A DNA stretch of 16,540 nt, taken from the NCBI GenBank assembly GCA_023433265.1, contig JAEZDR010000027.1, positions 1 to 16,540 of the forward strand. The letters are read 5' to 3'. Position numbers and translations under genes: made by a program. The stretch comes from Bacteroidota bacterium. GTDB taxonomy: Bacteria; Bacteroidota; Bacteroidia; Chitinophagales; Chitinophagaceae. Position 1 is the stretch's first letter, and every line of letters starts with the position of its first letter. Shown in pieces: positions 8,412-14,600 of the stretch. The notes below the pieces were generated by a model that was given only the letters and a program-made list of their open reading frames with translations, ran no database searches and was not told where the DNA came from.

Positions 8412-8891
8412 TTAAATTTTATGCACATCAAGCCCGTCCTTACATTCAGCTAAAAGTGACGTTATCGTCTTTTCCAATATGGGATGTACGAGCCGGGGCG
8501 CAATCTCCTGGAGAGGCACTAAAGCAAACCTTCTTTGCGGCAGGTAGGGGTGGGGTACTTGCAGGTGTTGACTGCTTATCACCAGTTGGTTAAATAGTAA
8601 GATGTCAATATCTATGATCCTTGGGCCCATTTTTTCTGTCCTGGTACGACCCATCTGCAGCTCAATAGCAAGCAGGTGTTCTAAAAGGCCGGCAGGCTCC
8701 ATCTCCGTTTGTAATTCCAGCGCCTGGTTATAAAACGAGGGTTGGTTGGTTTTGCCCCATGCGGCCGTTTCGTAAACCCCCGACTGCCTGCTCACCACAC
8801 CACATTCCTTTTGGATGGCGGCAATGCAGCGCTTTAAATTGTCGGCCCTATTGCCTAAATTGCCGCCTATCAGTAGGTAAGCTGTATTCAT
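8412..8891 (-). CDS. folK: 2-amino-4-hydroxy-6-hydroxymethyldihydropteridine pyrophosphokinase
   Basis: HPPK transfers pyrophosphate from ATP to hydroxymethyl-dihydropterin in folate synthesis. With the start at 8891 (MNTAYLLIGGNLGNR) the product is 159 residues, the family norm; an in-frame ATG at 8918 would add nine residues before the conserved first strand. Motifs are LIGGNLGNR (7-15), GRTRTEKMGPRIIDIDILLF (81-100), whose D94 and D96 align with the two magnesium-binding aspartates, and VPHPYLPQRRFALVPLQEIAP (from 112). It is the first gene of the folK - dNK - MFS group and diverges from sppA across a 61-base gap. Confidence 0.95.
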   Translation of the reverse strand: MNTAYLLIGGNLGNRADNLKRCIAAIQKECGVVSRQSGVYETAAWGKTNQPSFYNQALELQTEMEPAGLLEHLLAIELQMGRTRTEKMGPRIIDIDILLFNQLVISSQHLQVPHPYLPQRRFALVPLQEIAPRLVHPILEKTITSLLAECKDGLDVHKI

Positions 8892-8952
8892 ACAATGCTT
8901 TAAAACTGCTGGCGGCAAATATCTTTATTTTACCTTCTATTAATGGTGAGTT

Positions 8953-10719
8953 ATGAGAAGCTTCTTCAAAATCTTTTTTGCATCGCTACTATCTCTAATA
9001 GTATTCTTTGTATTAATATTCTTTGTGTTCATAGCCATAGCCGGCGCCATTGCTGCAAGCGGCGATAAAAAGGACGTGGCTTCCAATTCTGTGTTGGTAC
9101 TCGACCTTAACCAAAGCTTCAGAGAGCAGGCGCAGGATGAGCCGTTAGCCGAATTGCTTGGCGATGAGGGACAAAACGCCCCCGGTCTTTACGATGTAGT
9201 ACGTATGCTTAGCTATGCTAAAACCGATGACAAAATCAAAGGGATCTACATCAAGGCTGAAGGCAACGGCAATGGTTTCGCCAGCAGCCAGGAATTGAGG
9301 GAGGCAATTGCCGACTTTAAGAAGAGCAAGAAGTTTGTAATCGCCTATGGTGAAACCATGAGCCAAAGAGCTTACTATGTAGCTTCGGTGGCCGACAGGG
9401 TTTACATACATCCTGAAGGTGGGCTGGAATGGATGGGTATGTCTGTGAAGTTGATGTTCATGAAGAACTTGCTCGATAAACTGGAGATTCAGCCACAGAT
9501 ATTCTATGCAGGCAAGTTTAAGAGTGCAACCGAGCCATTGAGAGAAACTAAAATGACAGATGCTAATCGCATTCAAACCAGGGCTTTCCTCGACGATATG
9601 TACCTGCACCTTGTAACGGCCGCTTCTACGTCAAGGAAAATAGACACTGCCACGCTGCATAAACTGGCAGATGAGGCAGCTATTCAAACAGCAAAAGATG
9701 CAGTTACGCATAAGCTTGTGGATGCCGTTAAGTACGATGATGAAATAAAAGCAGAACTTTTAAAACTCTCAGGCGAAAAGAGCGACAAAGAGAAAGTGAA
9801 GTTTGTTACCCTGGGCGATTATTCAAAAGCTGTTGAGTACAAGAAGAGTTCCGGCTCCGATAAGATTGCGGTTATTTATGCCGAAGGCGAAATTGTAGAT
9901 GGTAAGGAAGCAGATGGAGCAGTTGCAAGCGATCATTTTCGCACAATGCTGAGAAAGGCAAGGCTGAACAAGGACATAAAAGCCATCGTACTGAGGGTAA
10001 ACTCCCCGGGAGGAAGCGCCCTTGCAAGCGATGTTATCTGGCGCGAAATCACGCTTGCCAAAAAAGTAAAGCCTGTTGTAGTAAGCATGGGCAACCTTGC
10101 TGCTAGCGGAGGATACTATATATCCTGCGCTGCCGATTCCATATTTGCAGATCCTGCCACGCTTACAGGATCCATCGGTGTATTTGGTATCATCCCGAAT
10201 TTCCAGGGTTTCCTCAATAATAAGCTCGGGCTCACCTTCGATGGCGTAAAAACCAGCAGGTATGCTGATATGGGTAGCGTAGACAGGCCTCTGAACGAAT
10301 TTGAAAAGAAACTGGTGCAAAACATGGTGGATACCATTTACCACACTTTTAAGATGAGGGTGGCACAAGGCCGCAGGCTAAGCCCGCAGGTGGTTGACAG
10401 CATAGCACAGGGTAGGGTATGGACCGGCCAGAGAGCAATGGAGATAGGCCTCGTAGACAGGCTAGGTAACCTGCAAACCGCTATCGGCACTGCTGCACGT
10501 ATGGCAAAGCTTAAAGAGTATGGGTTGAGGGAATATCCTGAGAAGCAAAACTTCCTGGAAAAGCTGATGGATGGCAGCACCGAAAAGAACATCAAGGATG
10601 CAGCTATCAAGGCTGAGATAGGCGAAGAAAATTACATGCTTATCAAGCGCATCAATCATCTCAAAGCTATTTTCAACAAACCGCAGGCAAGAATGCCGTT
10701 CGAACTTGAGATCAACTAG
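8953..10719 (+). CDS. sppA: Signal peptide peptidase SppA, 67K type
   Basis: Membrane-anchored serine protease that degrades signal peptides left after secretion. The 588-residue length matches the double-domain 67K form of E. coli. Residues 4-35 are one long hydrophobic anchor, leaving the bulk in the periplasm. The general-base lysine is K190 in YAGKFKSATEP, in the N-terminal repeat, and the nucleophile is S385 in GNLAASGGYYIS, in the C-terminal repeat; both match the K209/S409 dyad of E. coli. Other conserved parts are LRVNSPGGSALASD (347-360) and LTGSIGVFG (404-412). A TATCTTTA at 8920-8927 is one base off the -7 consensus. pepT follows after 22 bases. Confidence 0.95.
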   Translation: MRSFFKIFFASLLSLIVFFVLIFFVFIAIAGAIAASGDKKDVASNSVLVLDLNQSFREQAQDEPLAELLGDEGQNAPGLYDVVRMLSYAKTDDKIKGIYIKAEGNGNGFASSQELREAIADFKKSKKFVIAYGETMSQRAYYVASVADRVYIHPEGGLEWMGMSVKLMFMKNLLDKLEIQPQIFYAGKFKSATEPLRETKMTDANRIQTRAFLDDMYLHLVTAASTSRKIDTATLHKLADEAAIQTAKDAVTHKLVDAVKYDDEIKAELLKLSGEKSDKEKVKFVTLGDYSKAVEYKKSSGSDKIAVIYAEGEIVDGKEADGAVASDHFRTMLRKARLNKDIKAIVLRVNSPGGSALASDVIWREITLAKKVKPVVVSMGNLAASGGYYISCAADSIFADPATLTGSIGVFGIIPNFQGFLNNKLGLTFDGVKTSRYADMGSVDRPLNEFEKKLVQNMVDTIYHTFKMRVAQGRRLSPQVVDSIAQGRVWTGQRAMEIGLVDRLGNLQTAIGTAARMAKLKEYGLREYPEKQNFLEKLMDGSTEKNIKDAAIKAEIGEENYMLIKRINHLKAIFNKPQARMPFELEIN

Positions 10720-10741
10720 CAATCACTAAACCCCTGGAGAA

Positions 10742-11986
10742 ATGAAAGGTTATACTTATACGGTTGCAGACCGTTTTATCAAATACGTACAGGTAGATAC
10801 ACAGAGCGACCCACAAAGCAACACACACCCTACGACAGAAAAACAGAAAGATCTTTCGCGGGTGTTGGTCGAAGAACTAAAAGCTATCGGGGCTTCAGAT
10901 ATTGAAATGGATGAATGGGGTTATGTATTTGCCACCATTCCTGCCACCAGCAGCAAGCAACTGCCCACACTTTGTTTTTGCGCACACGTGGATACCGCGC
11001 CCGATTGCAGCGGCACCCATGTTAAGCCTATCGTACACAATAAATATGACGGCAGTGATATCGTATTGCCTGATGATAATGCGCAGGTGATATCGCCTTC
11101 AAAATATCCTTACCTCCTTGAGAAGAAGGGTGAAGATATCATCACCGCAAGTGGTACCACTCTACTGGGTAGCGATGATAAAAGCGGCGTGGCCATCATC
11201 ATGGACATGGCAAACTACCTGCTTACGCATCCTGAAATAAAACATGGGAAAATAAGGTTGTTGTTCACTCCCGACGAAGAGGTGGGTAAGGGTACAGCAA
11301 AACTTGATATGAAGCGCCTGAACGCAGACTTTGGATACACACTTGATGGCGGTGAACTAGGTACGCTGGAAGATGAAACTTTTAGCGCCGATGGTGCAAA
11401 AATTATTGTGGAGGGCGTTATAGCCCACCCCGGCTACGCAAAAGACACATTGGTAAACGCAATTAAGATAGTGGGGGAGATATTGGCCGAACTTCCTAAG
11501 AACGAGTTCAGCCCTGAAACAACGGAGAAGCGGCAAGGCTTTGTACACCCTACCCGCGTAGAAGGAATAGCAGAGAAAGCCGCTATTGAATTTATCGTGC
11601 GCGACTTTGAAACGGCGAATCTTGCCAAACATGAGGCGCGGCTAAAGGAAGTGGCAGAAACCGTAATGAAGCGCCATCCAAAGGCCTCTATGAAGTTTGA
11701 GGCTTTTGAACAATACCGCAACATGAAGGAAGTGCTGGATAAGCACCCCGAGGTGGTTTCCTTTGCTACTAAAGCCATAGAAGCCTGCGGTTTAAGTGTT
11801 ACCAACAAACCTATCCGTGGGGGCACCGACGGCAGCCGGTTAAGCTTTATGGGACTTCCTACAGCTAACATGTTTACAGGCATGCAAGCCATCCATAGTA
11901 AACATGAATATGTGAGCATACAGGACATGCAGAAAGCAGTGGATGTGCTCGTGAAGCTTGTGCAGGTTTGGGAAGAAGAGGGGTAA
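10742..11986 (+). CDS. pepT: Peptidase T (tripeptide aminopeptidase)
   Basis: Cytoplasmic M20 dizinc peptidase that removes the N-terminal residue from tripeptides. The 414-residue product shows every key site: H82 with catalytic D84 in AHVDTAPD, bridging D145 in GSDDKSG, general base E179 with E180 in TPDEEVGKG, D202 in TLDGGELG, and the last zinc histidine in HSKHEYVS (probably H387). The lid/dimerisation domain lies at about 210-320, and RGGTDGSRLSFMGLP (359-373) is typical of PepT. It follows sppA by 22 bases. Co-transcription would link breakdown of signal peptides at the membrane with recycling of the small peptides released, although this pairing is an inference. Confidence 0.96.
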   Translation: MKGYTYTVADRFIKYVQVDTQSDPQSNTHPTTEKQKDLSRVLVEELKAIGASDIEMDEWGYVFATIPATSSKQLPTLCFCAHVDTAPDCSGTHVKPIVHNKYDGSDIVLPDDNAQVISPSKYPYLLEKKGEDIITASGTTLLGSDDKSGVAIIMDMANYLLTHPEIKHGKIRLLFTPDEEVGKGTAKLDMKRLNADFGYTLDGGELGTLEDETFSADGAKIIVEGVIAHPGYAKDTLVNAIKIVGEILAELPKNEFSPETTEKRQGFVHPTRVEGIAEKAAIEFIVRDFETANLAKHEARLKEVAETVMKRHPKASMKFEAFEQYRNMKEVLDKHPEVVSFATKAIEACGLSVTNKPIRGGTDGSRLSFMGLPTANMFTGMQAIHSKHEYVSIQDMQKAVDVLVKLVQVWEEEG

Positions 11987-12016
11987 TTCCCTTTAGCCTT
12001 TCTTGATTATTAATTG

Positions 12017-12550
12017 CTACCGGTTCAGCAAGGCGTAGACGTCAAGGCTGATGAACCTCCCGTTTTTTATCTCGCAGTCCTGCAGGGTTCCTTCATGCCT
12101 GAAAGCAAGTTTTGCCATTGCCTTTTTGCACTTAAGGTTATCGCTTTCAACGAAGCCTTCAATGCGATGTAAGCCTAATTGCTCAAACCCAAATCTGCAA
12201 ATGAAAGGAAACACCTCCTGCAAGATGCCCATTCCCCAATATTGGGGCAGCAGCCAAAAACCTATCTCAGCCTTTTTATGCTGTTTATTAACATTATTCA
12301 ATCCGCCCGCACCGTAAAACACGCTATTATCAGGCGAGCAAATTGCCCACCACTTTCCCTGCCCGGTTTGCTCTAAAGTTGCGAACCAGTCCATCTGTTC
12401 CTTTGTTGCTTCCAAAGAGTTAAAGCTCACACCATAGTGCCTGATGACCTCGGGATGCGAAAGCCCTTCATAAACATACCGGATATCATCGGACGAAAGC
12501 CCGCGAAGCAGGAGCCGCCCGGTGGTGAAGGTTATAGGGTTGTTGTTCAT
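12017..12550 (-). CDS. RimJ/RimL-type GNAT acetyltransferase
   Basis: A 177-residue protein opening with FTTGRLLLRGLSSDD, the usual start of the RimJ/RimL (Acetyltransf_3) branch. Beta4 and the acetyl-CoA loop are AEIGFWLLPQYWGMGILQEV (94-113), with Q-x-x-G-x-G followed by a helix. FGFEQLGLHRIEGFVESDNLKCKKAMAKLAF (from 120) is the conserved second half, including the SxNxxxxxxxxKxGF pattern. Such enzymes acetylate protein N-termini or small molecules; the target is unknown. It converges with pepT across a 30-base gap without a clear hairpin. A second, divergent RimJ/RimL-type gene lies 207 bases upstream on the same strand. Confidence 0.88.
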   Translation of the reverse strand: MNNNPITFTTGRLLLRGLSSDDIRYVYEGLSHPEVIRHYGVSFNSLEATKEQMDWFATLEQTGQGKWWAICSPDNSVFYGAGGLNNVNKQHKKAEIGFWLLPQYWGMGILQEVFPFICRFGFEQLGLHRIEGFVESDNLKCKKAMAKLAFRHEGTLQDCEIKNGRFISLDVYALLNR

Positions 12551-12757
12551 TGAATGAAGAAAAACTGGTTTGTCGAAATAACGAGATCAAGTAAAAATAT
12601 CTATAAAAAGGAGCCTGGTCTTGCCATGAAGCATTTCCACGTCACGTTCACGGCTGGGTGAAGGAGGCGTTTTGACTACAAATGTTGATGCAGAGAACTT
12701 CATTAATCACAAATGTGCTTGCGGAGCACTAAACCACCCACTCTTGCCAAACGCCTG
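12551..12757. other. Structured spacer between the two GNAT genes
   Basis: There is no gene in this 207-base stretch. Reading on the minus strand, it starts at the stop codon of the second GNAT gene with TAACAGGCG. A perfect 8-bp inverted repeat, AGGCGTTT at 12665-12672 and AAACGCCT at 12749-12756, bounds about 92 bases and encloses a smaller stem, GTGCT/AGCAC at 12715-12729. Toward the first GNAT gene (about 12551-12660) nothing clear is seen beyond the space for its promoter. Confidence 0.55.
12665..12756 (-). repeat. Hairpin-ended spacer, attC-like in layout
   Basis: The ends are the perfect inverted repeat AGGCGTTT/AAACGCCT, with a nested 5-bp stem inside. It begins immediately at the stop of the AT-rich GNAT gene. 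Folding of one strand into a long imperfect hairpin is what integron attC sites do, but the integron core sequences RYYYAAC and GTTRRRY are not convincingly present. The repeat is seen; the recombination role is inferred. Confidence 0.4.
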
Positions 12758-13336
12758 TTACCATGTCGTTGTTATGTAACTTTTGTTGTTGTCAATATAT
12801 TCATTATGCAATATTGAATAGACAATCGAATCTTCAAATTTGTCGGATACAATAGAATGCTGCCTTAGTATCCCTTCTTTAGTGAAGTGGTGGCTTTCGA
12901 TTATTTTCAATGAAGGAATGTTACTACTTCCAATAAGAGCTTCAATTCTGTGTAAGTTCAGCTTATTAAATCCATAATCAATAATTGAACTAACGGCTTC
13001 GGTCATTAATCCTTTTCCTTTAAAGTTTTCATCAGATATGTTGTAACCTATTTCTGCCCGGCGATGTTCTTTATTCCAATTATGAAGTCCACACCGCCCA
13101 ATTATAGTATTTGTTATTTTATCCGTAAGCAAAAAAAGTATGAAGGCTCTATTATAGGATGCATATCCATTCTTGTACTTATAATTTTCCTTTTGAAAAT
13201 CTTCGTCTGTTCGGTGTCCTAATAGATTCTTTATTTCGTCTCTGCTCAAATTTTCAAAAATAAAATTCATATCCTGAGATGAATATCCTGTCAGTTTTAG
13301 TCTTCGAGTTTCAATTATTATAGGTTCCAAATTCAT
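12758..13336 (-). CDS. RimJ/RimL-type GNAT acetyltransferase, AT-rich and probably acquired
   Basis: A 192-residue protein from the ATG at 13336 (MNLEPIIIETRRLKLTGYSSQD), the standard RimJ/RimL opening. An in-frame ATG at 13483 would add 49 residues read through repeat-like spacer DNA and was rejected. AEIGYNISDENFKGKGLMTEAV (94-115) holds the acetyl-CoA loop with F-K-G-K-G, and NKLNLHRIEALIGSSNIPSLKIIES (from 124) the second half. It is related to the neighbouring GNAT but clearly diverged. Codon use is much richer in A and T, and the protein richer in Lys, Asn and Ile, than in surrounding genes, which suggests transfer. It is flanked on both sides by inverted-repeat spacers, like a gene cassette. 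The substrate is unknown. Confidence 0.87.
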   Translation of the reverse strand: MNLEPIIIETRRLKLTGYSSQDMNFIFENLSRDEIKNLLGHRTDEDFQKENYKYKNGYASYNRAFILFLLTDKITNTIIGRCGLHNWNKEHRRAEIGYNISDENFKGKGLMTEAVSSIIDYGFNKLNLHRIEALIGSSNIPSLKIIESHHFTKEGILRQHSIVSDKFEDSIVYSILHNEYIDNNKSYITTTW

Positions 13337-13697
13337 TTTATGTTTAAGATTTTTATTTCCTGCATCGTCCTTTACGATAAACGCTAACATAAAGCATTGG
13401 CGTTGTGGCGGTATTCTGTGTTCCGGCTGCTGGAACTTCAGCCTGGTAAAGATAAAATGTTCATTGTTACTAATACTGCACATCCACGGTTCGTCAGCCG
13501 AAGCCGTAGCTGATTAGTGAACTGCTGACGAATGCGTTACATCAGCCGCCATAATGCCAATGCGATGTTGCTGCCGTACAATGTCCATAGAGCCTTTGCA
13601 GCAATTCTTTACACCTTTACTTTTATTTTGCTCTATAAGATTTTGGGGAGGGAGACATCAGTTGTGTATGATGATTGTGTCTACTGGGCATCACCTT
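13337..13697. other. Gene-free, repeat-rich spacer
   Basis: No intact gene is seen on either strand. The stretch holds the paired inverted repeat at 13394-13411 and 13546-13563, a hairpin GTTCC/GGAAC at 13420-13436, and a perfect 9-bp inverted repeat TTCGTCAGC/GCTGACGAA at 13490-13532. Open frames on the plus strand here (for example from 13532) are antisense to the minus-strand remnant and lack protein-like character. The part at 13337-13380 is the probable leader and promoter of the GNAT gene. Confidence 0.5.
13382..13574 (-). repeat. Inverted-repeat-ended spacer (about 190 bases)
   Basis: GCATTGGCGTTGTGGCGG at 13394-13411 and CCGCCATAATGCCAATGC at 13546-13563 are inverted copies that match at 16 of 18 bases. 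Outside them lie TAACAT (13385-13390), and on the other strand CAACATC (ending near 13565), so the similarity continues outward with a small gap. Between them are two stems, GTTCC/GGAAC at 13420-13436 and TTCGTCAGC/GCTGACGAA at 13490-13498/13524-13532. The whole could fold as one long branched hairpin. It lies immediately upstream of the AT-rich GNAT gene and downstream of a coding remnant, the place of a cassette junction. A MITE-type element is the main alternative. Confidence 0.5.
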
Positions 13698-13880
13698 TCA
13701 AAATCTTGTTGGATAAGTCATATCGAACTCTGGGTTTTTTATACCTAGTCGCAGACACTGGCTCTCAAAATCTTCTCTTGTTAATGGTCCATATGTCGGC
13801 TTATCTTGAAATTCGTTTTTTGTCCGCTCAATGATGAAATAATTGATAATTCTGGTGTCAATTATACCTGCTGAAGCCGA
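13698..13880 (-). pseudogene. Coding remnant or small gene without a normal start
   Basis: A 60-residue open frame between stop codons at 13881-13883 and 13698-13700 reads like real protein: it contains IINYFIIERTKNEFQDKP, then TYGPLTREDFESQ, and ends IKNPEFDMTYPTRF. There is no ATG, GTG or TTG start in frame near its beginning; the only Met is close to the end. An ATG two codons before the upstream stop (13889) gives just M-Q-stop. It could be the tail of a decayed gene, or a small gene using a rare start such as ATT. It has the AT-rich composition of the adjacent GNAT gene. I do not recognise the family with confidence; the GPLT...F...LG pattern recalls small Bacteroidota hypothetical proteins. 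Confidence 0.4.
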
Positions 13881-14008
13881 CTATTGCATTTTCGCAAAGG
13901 GGTCCGGGGAGAAGGTGCGCCTGCAACCAGGGTGACAATTTCCAAAGGAACATAAATAAAATCAGCCGAACACCGCGCAAAAGTCATAGTTCAATTTGGC
14001 CAATCATC

Positions 14009-14025
14009 GTCCATTTGCGATGGAC
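14009..14025 (+). promoter_or_regulatory. Inverted repeat upstream of arsR-like gene, candidate operator
   Basis: GTCCAT (14009-14014), five bases, ATGGAC (14020-14025) is a perfect 6-bp inverted repeat ending 13 bases before the regulator's ATG. TCAATTTG at 13991-13998 is one base off the -7 consensus TAnnTTTG, which would put the repeat near the transcription start, where an ArsR/SmtB repressor usually binds. The rest of 13884-14008 shows nothing else recognisable. Confidence 0.4.
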
Positions 14026-14038
14026 AATAAACCCTTCT

Positions 14039-14343
14039 ATGCAACGCACCGCACTGGAAATCGCCTATACCACGAGGGAAGAAACCCTGGCCCGATACGC
14101 AAAAGCGCTCGCTCACCCGGTGCGGTAAAGATTATGCTCTTCCTTCAGTCTCAGTCCTGCTGCTTCACGGGCAAGCTCACTGAAGAAATTCAACTTGCCC
14201 AATCTACCATTTCCCAGCACCTAAAGGAGCTAAAAGATGCCGGACTCATCCAGGGCGATGTAATGCCTCCCCGCGTGAAGTATTGCATCAATAAAGAGGC
14301 ATGGCAGGAAGCCAAACTTATGTTCTCTCAATTCTTCAAGTAG
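14039..14343 (+). pseudogene. ArsR family regulator interrupted by a one-base deletion
   Basis: From the ATG at 14039 the frame reads MQRTALEIAYTTREETLARY and on to AHPVR, a normal ArsR helix-1 region, then hits TAA at 14126. The next frame continues without a gap as VKIMLFLQSQSCCFTGKL, then LAQSTISQHLKELKDAGLI (recognition helix) and VKYCINKEAW, to the stop at 14343. Adding one base at CGG-TAAAG (for example CGGGTAAAG) joins the two into a 101-residue protein of normal length. The adjacent Cys-Cys in SCCFTGKL is a likely metalloid site, as in relatives next to such permeases. It starts the five-gene operon. Either the regulator is dead, making the operon constitutive, or the base was lost in sequencing or assembly. 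Confidence 0.85.
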
Positions 14344-14357
14344 TTAAATCACATTTT

Positions 14358-14594
14358 ATGAAACGTTCTATTAAAATACTTGGTCCCGACTGCACTAAAT
14401 GCAACACCACCTATACTAATGCCCTTGAAGCCGTTAAGCAAACGGGAGTAGAAGCAGACGTTATAAAGATTGACGATATAGAAGAGATGTTGAAGTACAA
14501 TGTACTCTCTACCCCCGTTTTGATTATTGATGAACATATTAAGGTGAAAGGTCGCGTTGTTGATGTGGCCGAGATTAAGCAGCTCTTAAGTTAA
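14358..14594 (+). CDS. Small CxxC thioredoxin-like protein (redox-active disulfide protein 2 type; ArsE-like position)
   Basis: A 78-residue cytoplasmic protein with no signal peptide. MKRSIKILGPDCTKCNTTY has the active-site pair C12 and C15 after the first strand, and LSTPVLIIDEHIKVKGRV carries the cis-proline (TP) typical of thioredoxin folds. This is the shape of the small thioredoxin/glutaredoxin-like proteins found beside DUF318 permeases and in ArsEFG-like clusters. The ATG at 14358 was preferred to one at 14301 that lies inside the regulator. It starts 14 bases after the regulator and ends six bases before the permease, so it is co-transcribed. It probably passes electrons to, or handles metalloid thiols for, its partners. 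Confidence 0.85.
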   Translation: MKRSIKILGPDCTKCNTTYTNALEAVKQTGVEADVIKIDDIEEMLKYNVLSTPVLIIDEHIKVKGRVVDVAEIKQLLS

Positions 14595-14600
14595 TCAGCC

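Noticed and set aside
13337..13483. 49-residue N-terminal extension of the AT-rich GNAT
   Set aside because: It reads through the inverted-repeat spacer, and the standard RimJ/RimL opening begins at the ATG at 13336.
13532..13834. 100-residue plus-strand open frame
   Set aside because: It lies antisense to the minus-strand coding remnant and across the repeat; its residues show no recognisable domain.
12551..14008. Classical integron
   Set aside because: No intI-like gene is in the window and canonical attC core sites were not found; only the layout is similar.
13996..14125. Alternative upstream start giving a 115-residue ArsR-like frame
   Set aside because: Its first 43 residues are out of frame with the genuine ArsR N-terminus and have no family similarity.
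14110..14132. Programmed -1 frameshift in arsR
   Set aside because: No slippery heptamer (X XXY YYZ) or clear downstream stem is visible at the junction, and ArsR genes are not known for recoding.
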